Of a stretch of DNA of 64,000 nt, positions 19,389-30,171 are shown piece by piece. Position 1 is the first letter of the stretch. Each line of letters starts with the position of its first letter. Under the pieces are notes generated by a model that had not been told where the DNA came from, did no database searches, and worked only from the letters and a program-made list of their open reading frames with translations. Both the position numbers and the translations under genes were made by a program. The stretch spans positions 24,746 through 88,745 of the forward strand of contig CANOWY010000004.1 of the NCBI GenBank assembly GCA_947571135.1. The letters are read 5' to 3'. This stretch comes from an uncultured Mycoplasmatota bacterium (lineage in GTDB: Bacteria; Bacillota_I; Bacilli_A; RF39; UBA660).

Positions 19389-20180
19389 ATGCAATCTGGT
19401 TTAATAGATAAAGAAGGAAATACAATAATATGTCCCTATTATGAAATAGAAGCATTATGCAAAAGAATTATTGAACAATATTGTGTAAGAAGTGTAGAGA
19501 ATAATCAAATATTTGTAGACTTTTCTAAAGAATACACTTACTTTTCTCCTTATTTTGATTTTGTTGTAGGATATCTTGGCTATTCTTTGCTAAATCCTTG
19601 GGGAAAGGAAAAGAGTATATTAAAAAAACATCCCTTGTTAGATAGTTATTGTTTAAGTGTATATAGTAAAACCTTGGATATGTACGTTCCTAGTAAATAC
19701 AATAAAAACATAATAGGATTTTCTAGTGATAAAGATTTACAAATCAAACCCTTTTTACAAGAAAATAACTTTTATAATTGTTTTATAAATCCAGAGTTAA
19801 TGGAATTTGTTCCTAATGTAGGTGGCCATAGAGAATTAGGAAAGCAACTCCTAAATTTAGCCATGATAAAGGATAGAGAACTTTGTGAAAGAATCAGCAA
19901 ACTTCCTTGGGATACATTAGATACAGCAGAGGTTTTGATGTGGTATTTTCCTTTATTTCGTTTTGATGATTATCTATCAAAAAACAATGGCTTTATGCTT
20001 CTTTATTGAAGCGATAACATTACAAATAAACAAAAAGAATTGCTAGAAAAACTAAAAAAATTAGAATACAAGAAATTTATTGGTGATCAAGCAAAAAAAA
20101 GCCTTATCGAAACTTTTGATTGGTCATACAAATTTTATAGTGAAGAAAGAAGATGTTTAAATGAAAACAAGCGAATATGA
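19389..20180 (+). pseudogene. Paralogue of the 18035 gene broken by an in-frame TGA
   Basis: The frame from ATG 19389 reaches TGA at 20007-20009 (206 residues) and then continues open, in the same frame, to TGA 20178-20180. The continuation (SDNITNKQKELLEKLKK) aligns with the 18035 protein (REDNITKLQDNF), so the stop interrupts an originally single gene of about 263 codons; the paralogue has Arg next to this position, so a CGA-to-TGA transition is plausible. TGA ends normal genes here, so recoding to Trp is unlikely. The remnant runs 20 bases into queA. Confidence 0.65.
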
Positions 20181-21186
20181 CTACTATTTACCAGAAAATT
20201 TAATTGCCCAAACACCACTAGTGAATAGAAGTTCATCAAGACTTCTAGTTATGGATAGAGTAAGTGGGAATTTAGAACACAAACAATTTACAAATATCTT
20301 AGATTACTTACACAAAGGAGATGTCTTAGTCATAAATGATACAAAAGTAATTCCAGCAAGACTAATTGGTTCAAAAGAAGAAACAAATGCAACAATAGAA
20401 CTTTTACTCTTAAAAGAAAAAGAAGAGGATACTTGGGAATGCTTATCTCGTCCTTTTAAACGTTTACATGTTGGAACTAAAATTTCTTTTGGAGATTCTT
20501 CACTGATCGCCGAAGTGTTAGAAAAAAAAGAAGAAGGTATGGTAAAGGTTAAATTTTCTTATAAAGGGATTTTTTTAGAAATACTAGAAAAATTAGGAGA
20601 AATGCCCCTTCCGCCTTATATTCACGAGAAATTAAATGAAAAAGATAGATACCAAACTATCTATGCTAAAAATATAGGAAGTGCCGCAGCACCCACAGCA
20701 GGGCTCCACTTTACTGATGATTTATTAAAAAAAATGGAAGATAAAGGCATTATAATCGCCAGAGTAACCTTACATGTAGGACTTGGTACATTTAGACCTG
20801 TGGAAGTAGAAGATGTAAAAAAACATAAAATGCATAGCGAATACTATCAACTAAGTGAAGAGGCTGCTACCATTTTAATCCAAGCCAAAAAAGAAAAGAG
20901 AAGAATTATTGCGGTAGGTACAACTACTACAAGAACATTGGAAACCGTTATGCAAAAATATGGAGAGTTTAAAAGTTGTGAAGGAACTACGGACATCTTT
21001 ATTTATCCTGGTTTCACCTTCAAAGCAATTGATGGTCTTATTACAAACTTCCATCTTCCTAAAAGTACTCTATTAATGCTAGTCAGTGCATTTTCGAAAA
21101 AAGAATTTATATTACATGCCTATCATGAAGCCGTAAAATTTGAATATCGTTTCTTTTCTTTTGGGGATGCAATGTTTATTAGATAA
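20161..21186 (+). CDS. queA: S-adenosylmethionine:tRNA ribosyltransferase-isomerase
   Basis: Converts preQ1 in tRNA to epoxyqueuosine using SAM. 341 residues with family motifs [64 protein letters not shown] and [17 protein letters not shown]. The ATG follows AAGAAG within the tail of the preceding broken gene. Next to tgt as in many bacteria, though two small genes intervene. Confidence 0.97.
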   Translation: MKTSEYDYYLPENLIAQTPLVNRSSSRLLVMDRVSGNLEHKQFTNILDYLHKGDVLVINDTKVIPARLIGSKEETNATIELLLLKEKEEDTWECLSRPFKRLHVGTKISFGDSSLIAEVLEKKEEGMVKVKFSYKGIFLEILEKLGEMPLPPYIHEKLNEKDRYQTIYAKNIGSAAAPTAGLHFTDDLLKKMEDKGIIIARVTLHVGLGTFRPVEVEDVKKHKMHSEYYQLSEEAATILIQAKKEKRRIIAVGTTTTRTLETVMQKYGEFKSCEGTTDIFIYPGFTFKAIDGLITNFHLPKSTLLMLVSAFSKKEFILHAYHEAVKFEYRFFSFGDAMFIR

Positions 21187-21222
21187 TGTTATAATACAAA
21201 AAACAAAGGAGATTTTTTTATT

Positions 21223-21519
21223 ATGGAACCATTTACGAATAGTGGAAGAGGCACCCATCAAGTTGTAGAATTTCTACATCTAGGAGATTTTCCCATCGTT
21301 CTTTATTTTGATGCAGATGAAAAGGGAAAAGCAATATCAGATATTAAGAATTCATATTTTCACAAAATGGATGAAAAAGAATTATATAATGAGTTAGGTT
21401 TTACTATTTTCAAAAAGTATTTATTGAATAAAATTAAGCAGGATTTATCGATTAGAAAGACAAACGAAAAATGGGCAGAACTTGCCTACGAAAAGTATGA
21501 ACAAGGAAAACAACGCTAA
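21223..21519 (+). CDS. Small unknown protein, paralogue of the 21598 gene
   Basis: 98 residues. Shares a block with the next gene: KAISDIKNSYFHKMDEKELYN versus KAVSSIKNSYFDFLDAKEIY. The N-terminus is variable and the C-terminus charged and helical. AAGGAGA precedes the ATG, with a TATAAT at 21190-21195. Function unknown; possibly a small regulatory or nucleic-acid-associated protein, but nothing in the sequence shows which. Confidence 0.6.
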   Translation: MEPFTNSGRGTHQVVEFLHLGDFPIVLYFDADEKGKAISDIKNSYFHKMDEKELYNELGFTIFKKYLLNKIKQDLSIRKTNEKWAELAYEKYEQGKQR

Positions 21520-21526
21520 ACAACTT

Positions 21527-21549
21527 ATCCCAAATGAAAGGGATTTTTT
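21527..21549 (+). terminator. Intrinsic terminator between the small paralogues
   Basis: ATCCC (21527-21531), eight-base loop, GGGAT (21540-21544), then six Ts. Short stem. Confidence 0.6.
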
Positions 21550-21597
21550 AATGAATAAAAAGAAAAGTATGGTATACTAGTTATAAGGTGGTTTTAA

Positions 21598-23392
<1,795 letters not shown>

Positions 23393-23394
<2 letters not shown>

Positions 23395-23420
23395 GAATAA
23401 AAGAGTTTTATTCTTTTTTT
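23393..23420 (+). terminator. Bidirectional intrinsic terminator
   Basis: AAGAATAAAA (23393-23402), loop GAG, TTTTATTCTT (23406-23415), followed by Ts; A-rich on the other side, so it can serve both convergent genes. Confidence 0.8.
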
Positions 23421-23770
23421 CTATTTATGCCAATAGTTGCACCAACAACACTCGCAAAAACCAGAACCATATAATAAATAATTCGCACAATTTTAAAACC
23501 AGTTTGGTAAATAACTAGATTAAAAAAAAGCAACAAAATAAGAAATAAAAAACCAATCTTAAGACCTTCTAACAATCCTCTATTTTCTACTTTTTTTCCT
23601 CTTAAATAACCAAAAATAAAGAAAACTAAAATGATATAAGAAAACATAAATACATTTACAACTTTAGAAGGCAATAACAAATAATAAAATAAACTTAAAA
23701 CAATACTACCACCAACTAAAAATCCTAAAAACTTAAGAAGCAAGATACCATATTCTTTTGCACATTTCAT
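23408..23770 (-). CDS. TIGR04086-type membrane protein (YrzE-like)
   Basis: 120 residues with four hydrophobic segments (FLGFLVGGSIVLSLFYYLLL, then three more) and a GINRKKE basic tail. Matches small Bacillota membrane proteins found after tgt/yajC; in B. subtilis yrzE sits at the corresponding place. Role unknown. On the minus strand, TAGGTGAT precedes the ATG. Convergent with the pilin-like gene, sharing its terminator. Confidence 0.7.
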   Translation of the reverse strand: MKCAKEYGILLLKFLGFLVGGSIVLSLFYYLLLPSKVVNVFMFSYIILVFFIFGYLRGKKVENRGLLEGLKIGFLFLILLLFFNLVIYQTGFKIVRIIYYMVLVFASVVGATIGINRKKE

Positions 23771-23846
23771 AAAATCACCTATAAAACTATATGAGAGTGA
23801 TTAAAAAAATATGAAAATACCCATAATAATAGTGGAGGATATATAT

Positions 23847-24491
23847 ATGGAACTTTTAACGATTGTGTTTAGAACAACATTTTTTTATTTTTTTATTGTA
23901 CTTGCGTATCGTATTATGGGAAAAAGAGAAATAGGACAATTAGGGGTCATTGACTTAATCGTATCCATTTTGATTGCTGAGTTAGTAGCCATTAGCATTG
24001 AAAATATAAACGATTCTATTTTCTTTACCATTATTCCTATTATTTTATTAGTACTTTTAGAAGTAGGGCTTGCCTTTATTAGTATCAAATCAAGGACTTT
24101 TAGAACTCTTTTTGGAGGAAAACCCTCTTTAATTATTGCAAACGGTAACGTAAACTACAAAGAAATGGTGAGACAAAGATATAGTATGGACGATTTATTA
24201 TTAAGTTTACGACAAAACTCTATTAAAAGTATCGAGGAGATTGAATATGCCTTTTTAGAACCAAACGGAAAACTTTCTATATTCAAATATAATATGTTGC
24301 ATACAAAAAGCAACTACCCAATGCCAATTATAGTCGATGGGGAACTGCAACAAAAATCTTTAAGTTTCCTAAAAAAAGACAAACATTGGTTAGAAGAAGA
24401 ATTATCTACTAAAGGATTAAAAATTGAAGATGTTTTCTACGCTTTCAAAAAGAAAAATAGAATTTATCTCATTAAGAAAAGTAATTTATAA
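23847..24491 (+). CDS. DUF421/YetF-family membrane protein
   Basis: 214 residues: three N-terminal membrane segments including AYRIMGKREIGQLGVIDLIV (family signature) then a DUF421 soluble domain (KPSLIIANGNVNYKEMVRQR, MDDLLLSLRQNSIKSIEEIE, KSNYPMPIIVDGE). The family is thought to act in the cell envelope, including spore-related functions in Bacillus; molecular role unclear. GGAGG eight bases upstream selects ATG 23847 over 23811. B. subtilis yrbG is at the corresponding place. Confidence 0.88.
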   Translation: MELLTIVFRTTFFYFFIVLAYRIMGKREIGQLGVIDLIVSILIAELVAISIENINDSIFFTIIPIILLVLLEVGLAFISIKSRTFRTLFGGKPSLIIANGNVNYKEMVRQRYSMDDLLLSLRQNSIKSIEEIEYAFLEPNGKLSIFKYNMLHTKSNYPMPIIVDGELQQKSLSFLKKDKHWLEEELSTKGLKIEDVFYAFKKKNRIYLIKKSNL

Positions 24492-24544
24492 TAGAATGAA
24501 TAAGGCAATCGCATAAAAATTTAACGTAAATTAGAGATTAGTAT

Positions 24545-24610
24545 AAAAAATGACATTAAATATAAGATTTTCAATATTTTTGAAATTACTTCTATAACAT
24601 GTCATTTTTT
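24545..24610 (+). repeat. Long inverted repeat in the gap before the XRE-VanZ gene
   Basis: AAAAAATGACAT (24545-24556) and ATGTCATTTTTT (24599-24610) are perfect 12-base reverse complements around 42 bases. It could act as a terminator in either direction or as part of the putative element's end. A 65-codon minus-strand frame over 24531-24728 has no ribosome-binding site. Confidence 0.6.
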
Positions 24611-24784
24611 GTTTTAAAGTAAGTTTGTTAAACATAGCAGTATCAAGTCTTGCAAAATTAAAAACAATTTTTCTGATAGTAGATAAATTTTTTATATAAT
24701 TATTATTTTTCGTTACTCTACGTTTCATAGATTGTGAAAATTGCTGTAAATATATATAATCTTTTTAGAAAAGAGGAAAATTTT

Positions 24785-25696
24785 ATGAATTTAGAAAAGA
24801 TAGCAGATTTAATCAAATCTAAACGGAAAGAGAAGAATCTAACACAAGCGGAATTAGCAGAAAAACTTCATGTTACAGAGAAAGCAATTTCTAGGTGGGA
24901 AACAGGAAGAGGGACTCCTGATATTTCTTTGTTACTTCCTTTATCTAATATACTTGGAGTTTCTATATCAGAGATATTGTCTGGAAAAGAAGATGAAAAA
25001 TCTAATGAAATCATAAAAGAGATTATAGAATATATTGATATTAGTAAAAAAAGAAAAAATACGAAATATTTAATGCTTTCTATTATTATTTATCTAATAA
25101 CATTATTTTTTTATTTGTCCTATTTAAAAGAGATTTATAGTAGTGTATATACTTATGCGAATTATACAGGTGCTTTAGTTATTAACACTATTTTTTCTAT
25201 CTCTATTTTAATAGCTAATTATCTGATAACAAACTATTACTATGATAAAATTGAGGACAAAGAAAAAATGAAAAAAATTTCTTATATTCTTTTATTAGTT
25301 TTATATACAATTATGGTTTTTAATTTAACTATTTTTGGAAGAATGAATGGAGAAATTCGCTATAATTTAATTCCGTTTAAAACGATAGCAGAATATATTT
25401 TACATTTTAATCAATTAAATACCAATATAGTTATAATAAATATTTTTGGGAATATAGGAATATTCATGCCTATTCAATACTTTATCTTAAAAATTTTTAA
25501 TTTGAAGAAATTTAATCATATTTTCTTAATTGATATAATTTTAATATTTATGGTAGAATTTTTGCAACTCATTACGCACACAGGTATTTTTGATGTGGAT
25601 GATATGCTTCTAAATTTACTGGGAATGGTTTTAATTTATATGTTTTATTGTATATTTAATAAAAAAGATAAGAATTATAAGAATACAATAGTTTAG
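24785..25696 (+). CDS. XRE-type DNA-binding domain fused to a VanZ-like membrane domain
   Basis: 303 residues. Residues 1-62 are a Cro/C1 helix-turn-helix (LTQAELAEKLHVTEKAISRW); a linker follows; from about residue 95 several membrane helices and the VanZ pattern NLIPFKTIAEYI, NIFGNIGIFMPI, EFLQLITHTGIFDVDDMLLN. VanZ-like domains are linked to resistance against glycopeptides or cationic peptides in other species. A membrane-tethered regulator is likely. AGAGGAAA precedes ATG 24785; ATG 24734 lacks a site. Confidence 0.85.
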   Translation: MNLEKIADLIKSKRKEKNLTQAELAEKLHVTEKAISRWETGRGTPDISLLLPLSNILGVSISEILSGKEDEKSNEIIKEIIEYIDISKKRKNTKYLMLSIIIYLITLFFYLSYLKEIYSSVYTYANYTGALVINTIFSISILIANYLITNYYYDKIEDKEKMKKISYILLLVLYTIMVFNLTIFGRMNGEIRYNLIPFKTIAEYILHFNQLNTNIVIINIFGNIGIFMPIQYFILKIFNLKKFNHIFLIDIILIFMVEFLQLITHTGIFDVDDMLLNLLGMVLIYMFYCIFNKKDKNYKNTIV

Positions 25697-25842
25697 TTTG
25701 ATAAATCTATAAGTATATCATTTTTTACATTTATTTTTTATGCGATTGCCATATAGAATGAAAACATTGTTTGCAAGAACCTATTAAGAGAATAGCGATG
25801 CCAACTGTATGTTATTTTAAAGTATTGGAAGTATTTCTTTAG

Positions 25843-25871
25843 TTCACTTTGGTAATAATCCATGGTATAAT
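25843..25871 (+). promoter_or_regulatory. Sigma-A promoter for the 25895 gene
   Basis: TTCACT (25843-25848), 17-base spacer, TATAAT (25866-25871). Confidence 0.65.
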
Positions 25872-25894
25872 AATGGAAAATAAAGGGTGATACT

Positions 25895-26362
25895 ATGAAA
25901 ATTGTAAAAAGCATTCGAAAAACAAAAACAGGGATGAAATTTGCAATACTAGGGAGTATTTTTACTATTCTTTTTTTGCTTTTGTTAACACTAAATCATC
26001 TAAATATTTTACGAACTCGTAATGCATTTCAGAATTTTAATAGGGAAGAACAGTATGAAATTGTCGTTGCTACAACAAGAACCAAAACAAAGAAAAAATT
26101 ATTTGATTATGAGAATCTTCATTTTTACAGTTATGGAATTCGAAATATCAGTATAGCCTATAACGGAAATAAAATGTCTTTAGAGGATATTTTAGAAGAT
26201 CGAGATTTTGCACTAGACGACTTCTTAAACAATTTTTCTCTTGTTATGGAAACAGAAGACAAAACAATTCAAAAATATGCCAAAGGAAATCTTTTCATTA
26301 CTGTAGAAAAAATGTATCCAAATGAAACAGATATTGTTTTTAGCGAAAAAAATAATGGTTAG
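25895..26362 (+). CDS. Single-pass membrane protein, unknown
   Basis: 155 residues. A basic N-terminus, one membrane helix (FAILGSIFTILFLLLLTLNHL, about 16-36) and an extracellular or cytosolic domain of about 115 residues. AAGGGTGAT precedes the ATG. No family recognised. Its end overlaps the convergent flippase gene by four bases. Confidence 0.6.
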   Translation: MKIVKSIRKTKTGMKFAILGSIFTILFLLLLTLNHLNILRTRNAFQNFNREEQYEIVVATTRTKTKKKLFDYENLHFYSYGIRNISIAYNGNKMSLEDILEDRDFALDDFLNNFSLVMETEDKTIQKYAKGNLFITVEKMYPNETDIVFSEKNNG

Positions 26363-27657
26363 GATAAGTTTGCCGTTACTTTTTTAATTTTATAGAGATT
26401 TGTTCCTACAACAAAAATGATATTGACAATCTCCGAAATAATGAGTCCATAAATCCCAATTCTGAAAAAAGAAAAAATTGCCAGAATAACATTTTTCAAA
26501 AGAACACCCATAAAAGTAATTTTCATGGTAAATTTAGCAAGCCCAAGTCCTTGTAAAGTACTAATAAGAGGACTTTCTAAATAGAAGAGAACGAAAAAAG
26601 GTGCCAGAACCGTAATATAATCAATTCCACTTGTTGTATGATACAAAATCCAAAGAAGAGGCTCTTTAAAAATCAAAATGAAGATACTAAATACAAATCC
26701 TAGAAAAAAGGAAATTCGCATTGCTTGATGAAAACGCCTTTTTAACATCACAATATTTCGCTTTTGATAGAATTTACTAATTTCGGGCATTAATGCATTA
26801 CTAATGGCTGCAACAAAAAAGGAAGGCATGGTAAGAAGGGCAATCGAATAAGCATTATAAGCCCCGTATTCCATCAAGATAAAATCACTAGAATACCCTA
26901 CAAACAATAAAATGTTGGTAAGAATAATCGGCTCAAAAAAGAAACCAATATTTCCAATAAATCTAGAGGAAACAGTAGGAAGACTTACATTTAGTACTTC
27001 TTTAATTGTATAAATAGTAGGCTTCAAATCTTTTTTTGTAATAATCGCCTTTTTGGGAATAAAAAATAAAAATACAATCACAGAAAAAATCTCTGAAATA
27101 ATATTAAAAAGAATTAAAGCAACAACAGCAGCGAGGATACTTATTTTAACAAAATAAGGAAGAAAAAAAACGATTAAAATAAGTCTTACTACTTGTTCTA
27201 AAGAATTAGATAGAGCATACGGTAGCATTTGCTGCTTTCCAAAAAAATATCCTTTGACAATACTAGATAAACTCACAAAAGGAAGAGTAACGGTACAAGC
27301 AAGAAGAAGGAGATAAGTACTTTCGTTTTTAAGCAAGTGAAAAGCAATAAATTTACTAGAGAAAAACATGGTAGCCATTAAAAGAATATTGACAACGATA
27401 ATAATAAGAACAGAAGAGCAAATGATTTTAATACTTCTTGTTTTTTCTTCTGCGACTAACTTTGAAATCGCAAGGGGCATAGCAAGTGTTGCAATTGTAA
27501 TTAAAAGAGAATATGTAGGCATAACAAGAGAATGTAAACCAACGCCCTCTTCTAAAATAATACGAGTATAAATAATTTTAATGATAAAACCTAAAATACG
27601 TGTAACAAATCCACCTAAAATCAAAATTAAAGTGGAAGATAAAAATTTATTTTTCAT
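26359..27657 (-). CDS. Lipid-linked oligosaccharide flippase, SpoVB/MVF family
   Basis: 432 residues with 12-14 hydrophobic segments. Starts MKNKFLSSTLILILGGFVTR and contains YTRIILEEGVGLHSLVMPTY, the pattern of SpoVB-type polysaccharide/lipid II flippases of the MOP superfamily. The start is ATG 27657 after AAGGGGA; the frame is open for another 95 codons upstream but that part is charged, unlike the family and overlaps the divergent gene. Position between TIGR04086/DUF421 and comN equals B. subtilis spoVB. Confidence 0.85.
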   Translation of the reverse strand: MKNKFLSSTLILILGGFVTRILGFIIKIIYTRIILEEGVGLHSLVMPTYSLLITIATLAMPLAISKLVAEEKTRSIKIICSSVLIIIVVNILLMATMFFSSKFIAFHLLKNESTYLLLLACTVTLPFVSLSSIVKGYFFGKQQMLPYALSNSLEQVVRLILIVFFLPYFVKISILAAVVALILFNIISEIFSVIVFLFFIPKKAIITKKDLKPTIYTIKEVLNVSLPTVSSRFIGNIGFFFEPIILTNILLFVGYSSDFILMEYGAYNAYSIALLTMPSFFVAAISNALMPEISKFYQKRNIVMLKRRFHQAMRISFFLGFVFSIFILIFKEPLLWILYHTTSGIDYITVLAPFFVLFYLESPLISTLQGLGLAKFTMKITFMGVLLKNVILAIFSFFRIGIYGLIISEIVNIIFVVGTNLYKIKKVTANLS

Positions 27658-27721
27658 AGTAGTCCCCTTTAAAAATCCATAAAATTGCTTTATAATAAAT
27701 ATATGATTTAGGAGGAAAAAT

Positions 27722-28030
27722 ATGGTAACAGAAAATTTTGGAACACTAATCGATTTATACAACCGAGTTTTACCCGCTCTTAAATCCAAAGTAAAAGAAT
27801 TAAAACAAAACCATATTACGTTTGTAACAGAAAAGGATGTATGGGATTGTCTCAGAAAAACAAAATGGAACGGAGAATCAGATCTCACCTTATATGATAT
27901 AGTAAACGATATTTTATTTGTTGATGAAAAAGAAGTAGTCAATTATCTTAATTATAAAAATAGGAAAAAAGCGGAAAATCAAGAAGAACAAAGACAAGAA
28001 AATATAAATAAAGAGGATACGATTTTATGA
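27722..28030 (+). CDS. comN: ComN-like post-transcriptional regulator
   Basis: 102 residues. Matches the Bacillota Post_transc_reg family: VLPALKSKVKELK, then VTEKDVWDCLRKTKW and LYDIVNDILFVDEKEVVNYL. In B. subtilis ComN acts post-transcriptionally on comE mRNA with MinJ/DivIVA at the septum. AGGAGG precedes ATG and TATAAT lies at 27691-27696. Divergent from the flippase; overlaps relA by four bases. secDF, recJ and apt, which separate comN and relA in B. subtilis, are absent. Confidence 0.78.
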   Translation: MVTENFGTLIDLYNRVLPALKSKVKELKQNHITFVTEKDVWDCLRKTKWNGESDLTLYDIVNDILFVDEKEVVNYLNYKNRKKAENQEEQRQENINKEDTIL

Positions 28031-30171
28031 ATATAGAACCTAAATTTGAAGATTTATTAGAAAAACTGAAAAAAAATTTTAATGAAAATGAACTGGCTGA
28101 TATAAAAAGAGCATATGAATTTGCTAGAGAAAAACACGAAGGAAGAACTCGTTTAACAAATGAGCCATATATAACACACCCTTTAAATGTGGCTCTCATT
28201 TTAAGTGACTTAAATGTAGATAAAGTAACGATTATGGCTTCTTTATTACATGAGGTTATGAATAATGGAGATACAACAGAAGAGGAATTAGAAGAAAACT
28301 TTGGATTTGAAATTACCAATATTGTGAAAACCATTAGCACCATTAATAAACTAGAACTACCTGATGATAAAGAATCATCTGCCATTTATCTAAGAAAAGT
28401 TTTAGTAGGGCTTGCCGAAGATGTACGTGTATTATTCATAAAACTGGCAGATCGACTTCACAATATGCGTACCATTTGGGCAGTACGACCTGAAAAGCAA
28501 AAAAGAAAAGCCAATGAAACTATGAATGTATTAATTCCAATTGCCCATCGTTTAGGAATATATGGGATAAAAAGCGAATTAGAAGATTTATGTTTAAGAT
28601 ATTTAAAACCAGAAGTATACGAAGATATCTTAAAACAACTAGACGCGTCTGTAGAAGAGTTGGAACAAGTACTAGTAGAAATGCAAGATAGCATAAGTGC
28701 AATTTTAATAGAAAATGGAATTAAATTTCATATTAAAAGTCGTGTAAAAAGTGTTTATAGCATTTATAAAAAACTATCTACATGGCGCAAATGGAGTGAT
28801 ATCTACGATATCCTGGCATTAAGAGTTATTGTCGAAAAAGAAAGTGACTGTTACCTTGCGATTGGTTTAATTCACTCTAAATTTCGCCCGATTGCCAAAC
28901 GCTTTAAAGATTATATTGCTATGCCAAAAGAAAATATGTACCAATCTCTCCATACTGGGATTGTAGGAATTGATGGACATATTTTTGAAGTACAAATAAG
29001 AACTTATGAAATGGATGAAATAGCAGAAAAGGGAATTGCTTCTCATTTTTCTTATAAAGAAAAAGGAACCAAAAAAATCCAAAGCATGATGGAACAAAAA
29101 CTAGAAATTTTTAGAAATATGATTGAATCTTATAAAGAAAGCGATGACTTGGATTTTGCTGCAAACGTTAATAATGATATTTTAGGAGAACTTATTTATG
29201 TATTTACTCCAAAAGGAGATGTTGTAGAATTACCAAAAGGCTCAACACCAATTGATTTTGCCTACCGAATTCATTCAAAAGTAGGAGATACAACTATAGG
29301 TGCAATTGTAAATGATGAAATTGTCCCTTTATCTTATGAACTGCAAGACAACGATGTTATTAAAATCAATACCAATAAAAATTCTACTCCTAGTAAAGAA
29401 TGGCTTGATTTTGTAAAAACAAGTGGTGCAAAAAGTAAAATCAAATCCTATTTTAGTAAACAAGATAGAGAAGACTATATTGAAAATGGAAAGAATATTT
29501 TAGAACGAGAACTAAGAAAACAAAAACTTGCTTTTAGCGAAGTTTTTAGTGAGGAAAAATTAGAAAAACTTTACCAGGATTTAAAAATAAACGATATAGA
29601 AGAAATTTACTTAGCCATAGGTTCTTTTCGCTATACTGCTGGCTATATCATTAAATTAACAACAGAAGAAAAACATAATGTTACAGACGCTTTAATCGAA
29701 AAAGTAAGTAACAAAAATAGATACATTCCGAAAACAAACAATAAAAAGGATATTGTTGTAGGAGAGTATTCTGATATTTTAATCACTTTGGCTAAATGCT
29801 GTAAACCAGTAAAAGGTGATAGCATAATTGGATACATCACCAAGGGAGAGGGCATTACGGTTCATAAAACAGATTGTGCAAATGTCGTAAATAAAAACGA
29901 AAGATTAATTGAGGTTGCTTGGAGTGAATCAAGTGAAAATGATTATTATACGGATATCTATATTGAAACACTAAATGATAAAAATTACGTAGGAGACATC
30001 ATTAATAAAGCCTCTGTTAAAAATATCAGTGTGGTTTCCTTAAGTACAAATGACACAAACGAAATTACAATATATAATTTAACAATAAAAGTGAAAAATG
30101 CAACAGAATTAAACGATTTTATAAACAGTTTATATTCACTTTCTTTTGTGAAGAAAGCCGGTAAAAAATAA
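28027..30171 (+). CDS. relA: Rel-family (p)ppGpp synthetase with degenerate hydrolase motif
   Basis: Long RSH alarmone enzyme, 714 residues: HD domain (about 25-190), synthetase domain with SRVKSVYSIYKKL, IYDILALRVIV and RFKDYIAMPKENMYQSLHT, TGS domain (VFTPKGDVVELPKGSTPIDF), zinc-finger-like LAKCCKPVKGDSIIGY and C-terminal ACT. The synthetase looks intact. In the HD domain the canonical HDxxED reads HEVMNN (H75, E76, N79, N80), with H51 kept, so hydrolysis may be lost. AGAGGA precedes ATG; overlaps comN by four bases and dtd by one. Confidence 0.95.
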   Translation: MNIEPKFEDLLEKLKKNFNENELADIKRAYEFAREKHEGRTRLTNEPYITHPLNVALILSDLNVDKVTIMASLLHEVMNNGDTTEEELEENFGFEITNIVKTISTINKLELPDDKESSAIYLRKVLVGLAEDVRVLFIKLADRLHNMRTIWAVRPEKQKRKANETMNVLIPIAHRLGIYGIKSELEDLCLRYLKPEVYEDILKQLDASVEELEQVLVEMQDSISAILIENGIKFHIKSRVKSVYSIYKKLSTWRKWSDIYDILALRVIVEKESDCYLAIGLIHSKFRPIAKRFKDYIAMPKENMYQSLHTGIVGIDGHIFEVQIRTYEMDEIAEKGIASHFSYKEKGTKKIQSMMEQKLEIFRNMIESYKESDDLDFAANVNNDILGELIYVFTPKGDVVELPKGSTPIDFAYRIHSKVGDTTIGAIVNDEIVPLSYELQDNDVIKINTNKNSTPSKEWLDFVKTSGAKSKIKSYFSKQDREDYIENGKNILERELRKQKLAFSEVFSEEKLEKLYQDLKINDIEEIYLAIGSFRYTAGYIIKLTTEEKHNVTDALIEKVSNKNRYIPKTNNKKDIVVGEYSDILITLAKCCKPVKGDSIIGYITKGEGITVHKTDCANVVNKNERLIEVAWSESSENDYYTDIYIETLNDKNYVGDIINKASVKNISVVSLSTNDTNEITIYNLTIKVKNATELNDFINSLYSLSFVKKAGKK

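Larger units (their letters stand above)
24504..25750 (+). mobile_element. Possible inverted-repeat-bounded insertion carrying an XRE-VanZ gene
   Basis: GGCAATCGCATAAAAA (24504-24519) is the exact reverse complement of TTTTTATGCGATTGCC (25735-25750). Outside each end is the direct repeat ATAGAATGAA (24491-24500 and 25753-25762), separated from the inverted repeats by three and two bases. This looks like an inserted unit with a target duplication, but no transposase is inside and the spacing is imperfect. It interrupts the conserved interval between the DUF421 and SpoVB-like genes. Confidence 0.45.

Noticed and set aside
24531..24728. Minus-strand 65-codon frame before the XRE-VanZ gene
   Set aside because: No ribosome-binding site, includes the long inverted repeat, and has no recognisable family; it could be an element remnant but cannot be supported as a gene.
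27658..27942. 95-codon N-terminal extension of the SpoVB-like gene
   Set aside because: Overlaps the divergent comN gene, is unlike the family, and AAGGGGA places the start at 27657.
27948..28385. Minus-strand frame of 145 codons across comN/relA
   Set aside because: Shadow of the relA coding frame, low-complexity Ser/Leu/Phe composition.
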